The notes under the pieces were generated by a model. That model saw nothing but the letters and a program-made list of their open reading frames with translations. It did not search any database and was not told where the DNA came from. This document shows positions 1 through 11,890 of a DNA stretch of 64,000 bases, piece by piece. Numbering within the stretch: the first letter of the stretch is position 1; each line of letters opens with the position of its first letter. Made by a program: the position numbers and the translations under genes. This DNA comes from Vitis vinifera. Taxonomy: Eukaryota > Streptophyta > Magnoliopsida > Vitales > Vitaceae. The stretch covers positions 13,323,001-13,387,000 of the forward strand of contig NC_081822.1 of NCBI RefSeq assembly GCF_030704535.1, written 5' to 3'.

Positions 1-3000
1 CCACTGGTACGTGTTTAAGGCCTCTTGGAAAGTGTATTTAATGCCCTTGGCAATTGTCCGTGTTCTCAAATTGAGGTTTTTAGAGAACAATTTAAAGATA
101 TTTTCTCTATTTCATACATTGTTAAGGATAACAAAAAAAAAAAAAAATGAACCAAATCCACAAACCCTTAAATCAAACAAATTCAATCAAATTTCAAATT
201 CATATGAAAAAAAAAAAAAACAAACAAACAAACAAACTCACAAATCCTCAAATTTATGTTCTCAATTTTTATTTTTTTTTCTCGTTTCCTTCTCCAAATA
301 AGATAATGCTTTAACAGCAATATTGAATGTGAAGGATGGTAACAATTTGCAATTTGAACTTCACATATATTAGGCAATGGGAGGTGGGTATAACCGTGAA
401 TAATGTTTAGATGAAAAAATATGTAAGAGTAGGGAAATAGAGGTAACAATAAAAGAAAGGTAGAGAGAGATCGTGAGAATAATCTCAAAGGAAAGAAAGA
501 AGGTGCAAAAGGAAAAAAAATCGAGGTGACGAAAGTGATGCAAAAGGTTTAAAAAAAATTTTAAAAAATCATTTTTTATTGAAAAATGGATACAATTTCT
601 TTTAATTGTAAAACTATTGAAAAAATTTTATATAATTTTTTTTACTTAAAATTATTTATATTTAAAATATTAATTTGATAATCTTATTATTTATACCTAA
701 TTTCATTTTTTATATATTTGAACCATCTTCCAACTGTTCAAATTTTTTAAAGTACTTTCAACAATCAGTATGAGATGAATTTGAAGCCCCAAATCTCATG
801 ATACTTTCTTGGAAATGGGCTACAAATACAAAGCAATAAAGAAGCTAACTCTAGGTTATAAATTGTAATTAGGAGAAAAGCCCAAAGGCCCACAACTTGA
901 AACCCAAATCCATTGTGGGAGTGGACTGCTCTTGGTTGGTCCGGACTCTGGACATGGATTTTCAGACATGGGTGAAGTCAAAACTCTAAAGAAAACTGGC
1001 CTTCCCAAAACGACCAGCCCATCAACCAAGGGGTAGTTGAAGAAATCCATGGTTTCCAGAGAAAAAAAAAACTAAAATAGTGAAGAACTTAAGTATCGGC
1101 ATACTACTGACTGGGCACTCCAGTATTGAAAGAAACATGTTTCCCTCTTTTGTTAGGCGTAATCCAATTATTGATTGGCTTTAGGACTTCCAGTCTTCCA
1201 CTGATTTCTGCGGCCGCCTCAGGTTTGTGAAGAAATTAATCATAAAAGTTGACACAAACAACCGTGCAAAGGAGAAGAAAAAAAATTGTTCCATGCACGG
1301 CTACAATAATGATCGCTTCTGGAAGCTTGTGTTTTTTGGCATCATGGGTAAATAGGGAGCTACCAATGATCTTGCTTTGCAGTAATATGTTTCAACCAAA
1401 AATAAAAGATGCAAAGAATTAGTATGAATCCAGCACTTCACAAGATTATGCTTGGCACCCTTGGAACACACATTTTTTTAACTATTCCAAGGAGAAATTG
1501 ATATGCTATTTTTAGCTCTATGGATTTTAGCGGGCGTTTTTAGGTTCAAAAGCATTTTTTTATTAAAAAATAACATTTTTGAATGATTCTAGAAAGCGTT
1601 TATAATATTTCTGATATTTGAATGATAACAATTTTTAAGTATTAGAAATATTAAAAATGCTTCATAAAATCATTACCAAATGGGTTCTAAAAACACTTGA
1701 TATAGTTCTGAAGAAGCATTTCATAAATGACTATAAAAACACTCTCTTTATTAAAAATATTTAAAATCCATTTGGCAGTAATTCTAAAAATTGTTTTTAT
1801 AATCTAAAAATTATTTTTGAAAAAACATTAGGTGTTTCTTTTTAAACTTTTGAAAAATTATTTATAATATTGAAAAATCACTATTTTATGGAGAAATATT
1901 TTATATGTGATTCTTTTAAAATTACTTAGAAACATACTTTCGTTAAAAATACTTTAAGTAAAAATACTTCTAAACACACTCTTAAAGTTCATTTGATACT
2001 TTGAGTAGAAATACTTCTAAATACACTCTTAGAGTTCGTTTAATAGTGATTCTGATAAATGTTTCTAATTTTTTTTTTATGCTTAAAAGATAATAAAAAA
2101 TTTAAGTGTTAAAAATACTAAAAACACTTCCTAAAATCATTATCAAACGCAATCTTAAAATTCATTTGACAATGTTTTTACTCAAATTGTTTTCAGTGAA
2201 AGTATTTTCTCCAAAAAAAATTTTAGGAGAATCACTTATCAAAGTGTTTCTCCAAAAAACACTATAAGTGATTTTTTATATTTTATAAAAGTATTTCCTA
2301 AATTTTTTCAAATACCTAATTTTTTTCAAAAACATCTTTTAAGTTAAAAAGTACTCCTTAGAATTACTGCTAAATAAACTCTATATAGAAACCATAATAA
2401 ACTCACTTTTATAATATTATATATAAAATATTTTTAATAAAAATGAAGATAATTTTGTTATTTTAAAATATTTATTGAATAGAAATATGTTTTTTATATG
2501 ATCCATATTGAGAGCTCCTTTCATAATGCTTTTGAAAAATACTTTTAACTATAAAAAAATGATAAAATTAAAAAAAAACACTTTTAAAAGGTATATATAA
2601 AAATAAAAATAAAAACATTTGCCATGTTTTCTAAAAAAACATTTGATAAGTTATTCTTCCTTACAAAAAAATACATTAATTAAAACACTTCAAATAAAAA
2701 CATTCACATAATCATTATAAAAAGTGAGATTCATGTTTAAAAATTAAAAGAAAAAAATTTAAATTATTAAAATATATACTACATAATTGAAAAAAAAAAA
2801 TACCTATCGTATTAACTTAACTCCAATCCAAGCTGAATTGTATATACCCACTAATGTTTTTTTAAACCCACCAATAATGTTTTTAAACCTTACATTCATC
2901 TATACTAAAATATAGAACATAAATAATCAATTAATTAATACATTAAATTAGATATTTTAAATTAATTTAAAAAAATTATAAAATGATATAAATAATAAAT

Positions 3001-3240
3001 AATATTAAATTATTAAATCAAGTTTTAGTTAAAAAATCTACTTGAAACCCAACTCAAGTAGCAAAAAATAATTGGCTACAATAGTCACACATATTGGGTA
3101 CAAGATCATGATAAAAAGGAATTCAAAATAGTTGATCTCCCTGTCATTGGCTGAGTTGGAGGACAAAAATGTTGAGAGTCTTGTACAAGATAAGACAGTT
3201 GGTGTATGATTAACACATTATGTATATAGAAAATTAGAGA
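1..3240. other. AT-rich intergenic DNA, no gene seen
   Basis: No reading frame here resembles a protein. The stretch is very AT-rich, with many A and T homopolymers. Between about 1500 and 2400 phrases built on 'aaacactt', 'ttctaaaa' and 'tcatttggca' recur in both orientations, as in old non-autonomous DNA transposons, but no clean terminal repeats or target-site duplication could be delimited. Confidence 0.6.
1955..2047. repeat. two-copy tandem duplication, about 48 bp apart
   Basis: Two adjacent copies, starting near 1957 and 2005, share agtaRaaatacttctaaa followed by cactctta and then gttc(a/g)ttt. They differ at a few positions. This lies in the AT-rich repeat-like stretch 1500-2400 and is probably slippage or part of an old element. 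Confidence 0.6.
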
Positions 3241-3949
3241 TTAATCTATGGCTTCTTGAATTTTTCCCATTCTGCCATGCCTAATCCCACTACTTCTCTT
3301 ATCATTGGTTTTCTCCCAATTATTCATTTCCCACTTCCAACCTTGGAAATTGCTGCCTTCTTCTCTCTTCCATTGCCCACAGGCTAAGCTCTCTTTCTTT
3401 CGCCTGATGACTCCATTGCCCCTCTCTTCCCTGCAATTCCCTGCTTAGCCAGTCGACGGTTGGAGGATTCATCCGTCTTTTCACATCTACACGTGTTTGA
3501 CCAATGCACTACACGTAAAGATTGATGGAGGACCTGAAAACCTTTGACTTTTTCATCATATGTCATGATTCTTTGCTGGAAAATTCGCTGCCTTATTCAA
3601 TTATATGTTTGTCACACACGTCACCTTTGCATCATGAAATATCTACCGAGTTTCACCCTTGCCATACACATGTCCTAAATCGGATGGTGTTGTGTTTTGC
3701 TTTTTTGGCAATCCGCAGATTGGATGGTCAGGATGGAGTGATGAAAGAAGGTATGGGTGTGTTTGGTGCATTGGGAGCACACCACATGAGCAGAGGCCAT
3801 GGGTGATGGCACCGTCAACAACTTCAGTCAGACAAGCTGGTATAAAGATTCTGACAAACAGAAAAAAATGAAGAAAAAGTGAAAAACATAATTTGCAAAG
3901 GTTGAAGGAAGGAGTTGTGAAATTTCTCTCGAAGGAAAAAGAACATTGG
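3241..3949 (+). promoter_or_regulatory. probable promoter and first non-coding exon of the SCL1-like gene
   Basis: Base composition shifts here from AT-rich repeat to pyrimidine-rich, promoter/5'-UTR-like sequence, with CT-rich runs around 3350-3430. A good splice donor (TTGG|GTGAGT) follows position 3949. Together with the acceptor at 6620-6621 it defines a candidate 5'-UTR intron of about 2.7 kb. Short open frames here (around 3522-3871) look like nothing known and are probably not translated. Transcription start and exon boundary are inferred, not observed. Confidence 0.4.
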
Positions 3950-6159
3950 GTGAGTTCCTCATTCTTTTCTCAGATTCCAGAAGATGGGATTTTCTTGGGA
4001 TGGACTTTTCTAAATGGGTCTTGGATGTTTGATCGGTTCAAATTCTTTATTGGGTAGCTCAAACCCCTCTCAACAACCTTAAATATTTTAAGCTTTTTTT
4101 TTCCTCGTTCGGGTCTTGATTCATTAATTTAATTATCTTTTGTTCCAAGTTGATTCTTCCTGTGCTGCTATCTTTATTTTGTTTGTTATGTGTTTTATTG
4201 CTTTTCAACCTACCAAACCTCACAATCTGCAAGTTTTTTAATGCCCAGATGCCATAAAGAGGTATATTTTGCCTTTAGGGCTTTTTTTTTTTTACTTTTA
4301 CGTGATCCATGGTCAAAACCCAAACTTTGCTCTTACCTGGAAGCCGGTTCTGATGCTCATCTCCATCTGGGTATCTATGAATTTTCAGGTTATAAATACT
4401 GATTTCATCTCTGTTGCTTCCTGTTGAGGTCTTGCTCCTGCTTCAGGTATATGTTGTTTCTTACCCTTGTTTCTTATGAGCTTAATTGCCATCTATTTTC
4501 TATTTACTTGGTCATAGATCTCTCCTTCTGAGGAGATGATTCTGTTTGCTCCAACCTCAATTTGTAATTTTTGGCTTTTCTGATAATTTTTTTTCTTCTG
4601 TTGTTTTTAAATTGTTGTGGCCTGTGTGAGGGAGAAAGAAATATGTTTTTTGACTGATATTTTTGTGACTTCAGATAGCTTTTTAATCAGTTTTCTTTGT
4701 AACTTGACTTGTAAACTTTTCTGCAATCCTGTTGGTCTTTCAGTTTTTGTATAATCATGGTTTGTTTTTTCCTTTTTTGTTGGTGGGTGGGGGGGAGGTA
4801 GGCTGAAGAGAGATCTTTCTCTTAAGATGATGTTGGCTACTTTCCCATATTCACTTAATTTCAAAATTGATTTTTATCATAACCCATCACAAGTTGTAAT
4901 CTGACTGCTATTTTAAAGGGGAATTTGAAGCTTGAAGGTTTTATCTTCTTCTTGGCCTCAATTGGTATCTGAGGGATGCCCTTCATACATAAATTGAAAC
5001 ACTCTCAACTAGGACTTGAAAATCATACCATTCCAATATTTTAGTTTGTACTCTATAATCTCCATAGATTCTGAGATGAATGTTGTCTGCCTATATACTT
5101 CTTGATGGGCGTCAAGTTGATGGTGATGGAACAAGTGTATTTCATTTGCAGACATGACTCCATTATGCTGAGGAAAAATGTCTGATGACCCCAAAAAAGC
5201 TTTTTGATAATTTAATCTTAGAATGTGACCTCTTTTTGGTTTTCCCAAGATAACTAGGACCAGAATATTGTGAAATCAGAGTTTTTTTGTTGTGCATCAG
5301 CGAGAACTTCTTTCCTATGCTTTGTGGGACTGTATTTGAGTTGATATAGTACCAATCCAGGATGACTAAAGAGTTGATTCCAAGTTAGGTAACCTCTGGA
5401 ATTGTATGGTGCAAATTATTTGAATGTGTCCTGGTAAATTATGATTTGATTTTGCTGACAAAAATGCCATAATATTGAAAACATTGAATACTTTATGCTG
5501 ATTCATTTTAAAATAACAGTAAAAATGCATGTCATGAGAATTAATTGCTAGTTTTTTGAAGCATGGGGAAAATTTTGTAATTTCAGTGTTCAATTTAGTG
5601 GCCAAGAAGCAGGAAAAGAACAGGAAAAAATTGGATCTTTGAACTATTAGGGTACCAAATATCCAAAAAAAAAAATTTGTAATAATGTTGAAGACGAGGG
5701 TTTAGCTTGAATACCCCTTTTCTTGATTAAACAATGATGGGAAAACAAAAGTTTACCTTCAGAGATTTTTGTTCATCACACACCCTCTCATAATCTGTTT
5801 AGGTGTTGCTTATTTTGCTTCAAATGGTGATTCTGAATTGGCATTTTTATTTTCACAGCCAGATAATCATGGTACTGACAATCACAAATTATTTTCCTAT
5901 GTGTTAATTGTTCTTCATCCATATAATAACCTTTCCTATTCTCTTAAACTTCTTCCATGAGACTGAAGTAATTTGGAAAGGGAAATTTCTGATACCAATG
6001 TTGAGCTCCCTCTGAATTTTTTCTTCGATCTCCATATGAAACCTTTTAGATTGTCATCTTTTAACCCAGGATGATATGTTTGGTCAAGCTGAAGTCTACC
6101 TAGGATATAAAATATTCATAATATCATATAAAATAAAATAAAAAAGGTTATATTTATCT

Positions 6160-6325
6160 CAAGCCCTTGAGGCCTGGCTCAAGTGGTAAAGAGATGGGGA
6201 GGGTTTGTGGGAAATTCCAGGTTCAAGTCCCAATGAGGACAAAAATTTACCTATAAATAGTAATAATAATAATATCCAATCAAAAAATAATAATAATAAT
6301 AATAATAATAATTATAATAATAATA
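6160..6325 (+). mobile_element. tRNA-like SINE with (AAT)n tail
   Basis: A box A-like segment (TGGCTCAAGTGG, near 6175) is followed about 40 bp later by a perfect box B (GGTTCAAGTCCC, near 6222), the internal RNA polymerase III promoter layout of tRNA-derived SINEs. The insert ends in an imperfect run of AAT triplets to about 6325. No convincing target-site duplication was found. It sits inside the proposed 5'-UTR intron of the SCL1-like gene. A true tRNA gene is unlikely because no cloverleaf arms are apparent. Confidence 0.6.
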
Positions 6326-6621
6326 TTGTCAAAAAAATATAAGGCTTATGGAAGACAAGGCTTGGTAATAGAAGGATGGGAAACGGTCATAACTCTAGAA
6401 GGAGAGAAACCTCATTTGCAGAGAGTTGAAGTTTTGGCATGGAAAACAGAGATGCTAAAATAACTCTAATAAATTTGATGGGATGGAATACCAGTTATCT
6501 GTACATTATGTTATAAGGTTAAAGCTAGTTCTCATCCATCAACCTTCCAAAACATATCTTGAGTTGATTATGATTTGCTGAACTATCTTGTTCCTCCATT
6601 GTTTTGTTTGGTCGAATGCAG

Positions 6622-6830
6622 GCATCCTTGACATTTCGGGGAGATTTCTATTGAGAATTTGCAGCATCAGGTGCTTATTTAGTGCTTCTTCTCGGCAAAG
6701 GAAACACATTTGTTCTTAAGTTGCAGTTTACCGGGTTTAGCAGAAATTTCACATCAGGCACTAGTGACAGAGGACTCTAATTCTAGAGGCAACCAGTTTC
6801 CCTTGAAAACTGAGTGATTAAAAGAAAACC
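6622..6830 (+). promoter_or_regulatory. 5' UTR exon preceding the SCL1-like start codon
   Basis: A splice acceptor (GAATGCAG) ends at 6621. The 209 bases from there to the GRAS start codon contain no ATG at all, while in-frame stops occur just upstream, so 6831 is the first ATG of this exon. A further small intron inside the segment (CATCAG|GTGCTT to CACATCAG) is possible but not needed. Confidence 0.45.
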
Positions 6831-8528
6831 ATGTCTTTAGTTAGATCTGCAGAGCTATCTGCTAAAGCTTATGGTAATCCCAACCTCTATTCATTCAAGG
6901 GAAGCAGTACGGGCCCTGGCTTTTCTACTCAAATATTCCGCTCTGATAAGCGGAATATCGTGTACATGACTGAATCTTACTGTGGTGAGAGTAATGATCC
7001 AAAGTACTTAGTTGACTCTCCAACAGAAGAACTGATACACCCACCTAGTTCTGGCATTTCAGGAAGGCCATTTCACCCACAGGGTACCGCTTCTTACCAG
7101 CTCATAGCTGATTCTGTTTCCTCCATGACTCCTGAAGGCTCATTTTTTGAGTCAGACTACTTGGAGTGTGAAAGCCCAGATCAAATCAATTACAATGAAG
7201 ACAAGATGAGATTGAAGCTTCAAGAATTGGAGAGAGCCCTTCTTGATGATAATGATGATGATGATGATCAAAGCATGGAGATTGATGCTGATTGGGCTGA
7301 TCCGATTGGGAATGAACTCCTCCATGACTCACCCAAGGAGTCTTCATCCTCAGATTCTAACCTAAGTAGCATCAGCAGCAACAAAGAAGTATCACTAATA
7401 CCTACTCGGACCACCAAGCAGTTGCTTTTTGATTGTGCTGCTGCACTTGCAGAAGGAAACATTGATGGAGCATCAGCCATGATAAGTGAACTCCGGCAGA
7501 AAGTCTCAATCCAAGGAGATCCTCCACAGAGGATTGCAGCCTACATGGTGGAAGGTCTTGCAGCTCGCATGGCTTCCTCTGGAAAATGCCTCTATAAAGC
7601 TCTGAAATGCAAAGAGCCCCCATCTTTGGACCGGCTCTCAGCTATGCAGATCCTCTTTGAGGTATGCCCATGTTTTAGATTTGGACTTACAGCAGCTAAT
7701 GGTGCAATCACAGAGACATTTAAAGATGAGAAGAGAGTTCATATAGTAGATTTTGAAATAAACCAAGGGAGTCAATATATATTGCTGTTACAATCGCTTG
7801 CAGAACAGGCAGGTAAAAAGCCCCACATTAGGTTAACTGGAGTGGACGACCCCGACTCAATCCAGCGTGCTGTAGGGGGCCTAAAAGTCATTGGGCAGAG
7901 GCTTGAGAATCTAGCAGAAGATCTCAATTTGTCATTTGAATTTCAAGCAGTGGCTTCAAAGACTTCAAATGTCACTCCGGGAATGCTCAACTGTAAGCCT
8001 GGAGAAGCACTGGTAGTAAACTTTGCTTTCCAGCTGCACCACATGCCTGATGAGAGCGTCTCAACAGTAAACCAGCGAGATCAGCTTCTCCGGATGGTTA
8101 AGAGCTTGAACCCAAAACTTGTGACTATTGTTGAACAAGACATGCACACAAACACAGCCCCTTTTTTCCCGAGATTTGTCGAAGCCTACAACTACTACTC
8201 ATCTATGTTCGACTCTCTTGATGCAACTCTCCCCAGGGGCAGCCAGGACAGAGTGAATGTTGAAAGACAGTGCCTGGCACGGGACATAGTTAACATTGTA
8301 GCATGTGAGGGTGAAGAAAGAGTAGAACGGTACGAGGCTGCAGGGAAATGGAGGGCAAGGATGATGATGGCTGGTTTCACTTCATGTCCAATGAGTCAGA
8401 ATGTGAGTGATACAGTCCGGAAACTCATAAGGGAATACAGTGAAAGGTACACAGCAAAGGAGGAAATGGGTGCTCTCCATTTTGGGTGGGAAGATAAGAG
8501 CTTGATTTTTGCTTCAGCATGGAGGTGA
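6831..8528 (+). CDS. SCL1: GRAS-family transcriptional regulator, SCARECROW-LIKE 1 type
   Basis: Intron-less coding frame of 565 aa. GRAS proteins are plant nuclear regulators that act through partner DNA-binding proteins. The variable N-terminus (1 to about 185) is acidic and Ser-rich, with a poly-Asp run near 139-147 from a GAT microsatellite. The GRAS domain follows: leucine-rich region I from about 190 (TTKQLLFDCAAALAEGN), the VHIID box as VHIVDFEINQGSQY at about 303-316, leucine-rich region II, the PFYRE block (PFFPRFVEAYNYYSSMFD) from about 443, and the SAW block ending in the last two residues W-R. No DELLA or TVHYNP motif is present, so it is not a gibberellin repressor. The EINQGSQY wording after VHIVD and the PAT1-branch layout suggest SCL1; other PAT1-clade members (SCL5, SCL21, PAT1) are less likely. 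The start is the first ATG after the upstream acceptor, with good context (AACCATGTC). Confidence 0.9.
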   Translation: MSLVRSAELSAKAYGNPNLYSFKGSSTGPGFSTQIFRSDKRNIVYMTESYCGESNDPKYLVDSPTEELIHPPSSGISGRPFHPQGTASYQLIADSVSSMTPEGSFFESDYLECESPDQINYNEDKMRLKLQELERALLDDNDDDDDQSMEIDADWADPIGNELLHDSPKESSSSDSNLSSISSNKEVSLIPTRTTKQLLFDCAAALAEGNIDGASAMISELRQKVSIQGDPPQRIAAYMVEGLAARMASSGKCLYKALKCKEPPSLDRLSAMQILFEVCPCFRFGLTAANGAITETFKDEKRVHIVDFEINQGSQYILLLQSLAEQAGKKPHIRLTGVDDPDSIQRAVGGLKVIGQRLENLAEDLNLSFEFQAVASKTSNVTPGMLNCKPGEALVVNFAFQLHHMPDESVSTVNQRDQLLRMVKSLNPKLVTIVEQDMHTNTAPFFPRFVEAYNYYSSMFDSLDATLPRGSQDRVNVERQCLARDIVNIVACEGEERVERYEAAGKWRARMMMAGFTSCPMSQNVSDTVRKLIREYSERYTAKEEMGALHFGWEDKSLIFASAWR

Positions 8529-9798
8529 CTGGTGTCTAGATTATTCAGTTGCAGATATCGCTACAGCATCTGGCTTGCCTAGGTATTGTTTTGGCTGCGT
8601 ATGAACTATATTTCTATGTAGGATCAGTATATATTGCGTTGCCACTTTATTTAACGTAGAATTAGGATATAAGGAGATGTCTGATCTAAGTCACTTGACA
8701 ATGAAATTGTATGAAGTCTAATGCTTATAGGACTGCAGATGAAAAAATATATGAACTGAGTTGTAACGGCCATTGATTAGTTTACCAATTTGTGTTGCTG
8801 GACACCCAAACTAATTCACCAATTGTTCAGTCCATTTTCTTGGACCTGCTTCATGTGTATAACCATGGCATACAAGCCCCTTACCTTGATTCGTCCACCA
8901 TCTATCTGATCAAAGGAGAAGGCTATCATCTGCGTCCCTGGTGAACCTACTTGTGATCCTTGGATTTTTCAGCTATGGTTTCTCATGGAAAAAACACCAA
9001 CCCCTGTAACTAAATGAATTTCTTTTTCAGTGGAGCGTTCCAAACGACTGGAACTTTTTCAAGTTTGTGTCTAGCTCTAAGCAAAGTTCTTTCTACAGAA
9101 ATAAGCTTTCCTCCTCATGAAGGATATGCCATCCAACCCTGGTCCCTGTTCCTTTCCACGATCGGATATGATTATATGAAGCCCAACACATTCCTCCAAC
9201 TATAGACGGCGGGAATGATCACATTCTTCCCCAAGTTTACGTCCAAACCGGAGTTGAGTCAACCTGAAAATCCCCTAGTTGGTCTATTAAGAAGGTTCTA
9301 TGACGAGAAACAGCTAAGTTGGTCAACTATGAGAATTCATCACTGTTGTAGACAAAAACTGCAGCTTGAATTGTCTCATAATAATAAATAAGAAGGCCGA
9401 AAGAAACACGATTTTGTGCAATTTATAAGACATGAATAATGACAGAATGTGATAGGATTATTTAAAGAAAGGGAGTAGGGAAGAACAAGACAAGATAATT
9501 CTCTGCTTCCGGTTACAAAAAGGCCAAAATATTCTTGAATGTTTTCTTCTAGAGGTCTAGAACAAGACAAAATACTAGTGAAAATCAACCATTCCAGTAG
9601 ATGACCAACTGTTCCTGCGCACGCTTGAAAGATAAATTAGCGTGTTTTGACCAAAAATAACTCTTTTTTAAAAAAAATAAAAAATCCACAAACTAAACCT
9701 CATTCCAAATTAATACTAATCTAACGCGTTTCCACTGTATAAGCATCCACGTCATAAATTATGGTTTTGACCTTTAAATTTAAAACCGTTGGTGGTGA
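8529..9798. other. 3' UTR of the SCL1-like gene and intergenic spacer
   Basis: The first few hundred bases (to about 8800) probably are 3' UTR; no canonical AATAAA stands out. The remainder has only short open frames without recognisable motifs. It ends at the 9-bp target duplication of the foldback transposon. Confidence 0.5.
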
Positions 9799-9807
9799 TT
9801 ATGGTTT
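9799..9807. repeat. left target-site duplication, TTATGGTTT
   Basis: A nine-base direct repeat, identical to 12723-12731, immediately abutting both ends of the inverted repeat. Nine-base duplications are the hallmark of Mutator/MULE integration. Confidence 0.85.
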
Positions 9808-10623
9808 GGGAAAGTTGTGTTTTCATGGGCCAATATGGTAATAATATTGTTTTTGGAACCAAGGTTTGTGAAATATGAAAAACATTTGTTAATGTGGAAA
9901 CTTATATCAGATTCATGCACTCTAAGCCGGCTGTGTTTTTTCTACCGAGCTTGCCCCTCCAGGTATCCACGTCAGCAGCCCATCTCAGTCCGGGGGATTT
10001 TCAAAACCCAAATAATTCCAATTCCGAAGAAAACAAATTTCCCTATATTCTCTGGAAAATCAATTCTCTAGAAACCACATTTCTCCTCCAAAATCAAACC
10101 CCCCAACCGTCCCTTAAGCTGAAAACAAACGCAGAAGCATCCCTCCTCAACTCCATTGTTTCTCTCTCTTCAATCCCATGATTCTAGAGAGAGAAAGAAA
10201 AGAGTTTCAGACTACAGAAATGGCCAAAGCGTGTGATTGATCATCCAAGCCTCTCCACAACTTCTCCTTACCACGCTTGAAATGGGGCAATCAGAGATTC
10301 CTTAGATGCATGAAACTCTCTCCAAATACCTCTAATTCTTCATCTTCCCTCATACCCACATCTGTGATTTCGTTCCAAAACGCCGAGACCGACGCCAATG
10401 GTGGAATCGAAGCCATTCGCCAGAAACTCATGCTCGATCTCAGAGAGGTCGTCGACAAGATGAGACACTCCATTTTGGAGGACGATTCAGAGAGGCCTTG
10501 TTGGATTTTGGATCGCATGAGCGGCTGTTCGATCTCAATATTTTTGTGTATTGGAGACTCATGAAATGGAAAAATGTTGTGGACATATTTAGAAATTGGG
10601 TGGAAAACTTGTGTATTTATTCA
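9808..10623 (+). repeat. left terminal inverted repeat of the MULE, about 816 bp
   Basis: Pairs base for base with the reverse complement of 11891-12722. Differences seen include C versus T at the two codons near 10447-10452, a C/G change in the CCGGCTG/CCGGGTG block near 9930, and A/G changes near 10005 and 10070. The arm ends at GTGTATTTATTCA (10611-10623). Confidence 0.85.
10310..10564 (+). pseudogene. possible captured gene fragment in the left MULE arm (84 codons)
   Basis: The first in-frame ATG is at 10310 and the frame stays open to 10564. It is preceded by a CT-rich leader typical of a plant 5' UTR (10150-10270). The predicted peptide has a Ser/Asn-rich start, then a helical segment (IEAIRQKLMLDLREV, continuing DKMRHSILEDD). 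I do not recognise the parent gene. The same frame with two substitutions (VV to AA) is on the opposite strand in the right arm. It could be a host 5' end captured by the MULE and truncated, or chance coding potential. No function is proposed. Confidence 0.35.
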
Positions 10624-10870
10624 GATTTTTAGACTGATGGTAATAATTGATGAATATAATTAGGCAATATCATATATTGGCGAAAAACTTGATAATTCAA
10701 TCATATATGTTGAGAATAAAAATAAAAATAATAATAATAATAATAATTAAAATGCATAAATTATGTGTTGGTTAGTAGAAATTGTTGGTAGTGTTTGTGA
10801 ATTTGTAATGTTTGTTGGAATTTGTAGTGTACATCTTTTGTCAACGAAGACAGAATTGTTTCATCGCATC

Positions 10871-11840
10871 AGGTACTACCTTAATGCAAAACATGTACTA
10901 CCTTAATGGTCTTGAGGTACTACATTAATGTACATCAGGTACTATCTTAGTGCATATTTGAGAAATGTTGTTGTTGTGTGACTTAAGACACAATTAGTTC
11001 ATTTCATTACACATTGCAACATGACATTGTTATGTTCTCATAGGTTACTCCATCGGTGGCGTATGTAATTATAACAAATTTCATGTACTACCTTAATGCA
11101 CCTCAGGTACTACCTTAATGGTCCTGAGGTACTACATTAATGTACATCCGGTACTACCTTAATGCACCTGCGAGAAATGTAGCTCTTCTATGACTTTAGA
11201 CACAATTAGTTCATTTCATTACCTATTGTAGCATGACGTTGTTATGTTGTCATAGGCAACTCCATCGGTAGCTTATGTAATCATAAGAAATTTCAAGTAC
11301 TACCTTAATGCACTTAAGGTACTACCGTAATGGTCTTCAAGTACTACATTAATGTGCCTCAGGTACTACCTTAACGCACCTGCGAGAAATGTAGCTATTC
11401 TATGACTTCAGATTTTTATTAGTTCATTTCATTACCTATTGTAGCATGACGTCATTATGTTGTCATAGGTGACTCCATCGACCTGATGTAATCATAAGAA
11501 ATTTCAGGTACTACCTTAATGCACATAAGGTACTACCTTAATGGTCTTCAGGTACTACCTTAATGTACCTCAGGTACTACCTTAACGCACCTGCGAGAAA
11601 TGTAGTCATTCTATGGCTTCAGATTTTTATTAGTTAATTTCATTACCTATTGCAGCATGACATTGTTATGTTCTCATAGGTTACTCCAACGGTACCTTAT
11701 GTAATCATAAGAAATTTCAAGTACTACCTTAATGCACATAAGGTACTACCTTAATGGTCTTCAGGTACTACCTTAATGTACCTCAGGTACTACCTTAATG
11801 CACCTGCGAGAAATGTAGCCATTTTGTGACTTCAGATTTT
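10871..11840. repeat. two-level tandem array inside the MULE: 212-bp unit x about 4.6
   Basis: The higher-order unit starts at 10871, 11083, 11295, 11506 and 11719, a spacing of 211-213 bp. Each unit opens with four 22-bp subrepeats of the form RGGTACTACCTTAATG plus six variable bases, about 20 in all. A roughly 124-bp spacer containing CACCTGCGAGAAATGTAG and TTAGTTCATTTCATTACC follows. The last unit stops near 11840 and runs into a rearranged piece of the right arm (GAATCGTCCTCCAAAATG also occurs at 12041-12058). Period regularity points to expansion by unequal exchange or replication slippage. Confidence 0.9.
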
Positions 11841-11890
11841 GTGAATCGTCCTCCAAAATGCACAACATTTTTCCACCCAATTTCTAAATA

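Noticed and set aside
6160..6240. tRNA gene at the box A/box B pair
   Set aside because: The promoter boxes are present but no acceptor stem or anticodon arm can be folded, and the (AAT)n tail marks a SINE.
10871..11840. CRISPR array, suggested by regular short repeats
   Set aside because: The spacers are themselves repeated, the repeats are not palindromic CRISPR units, and the DNA is a plant nuclear transposon.
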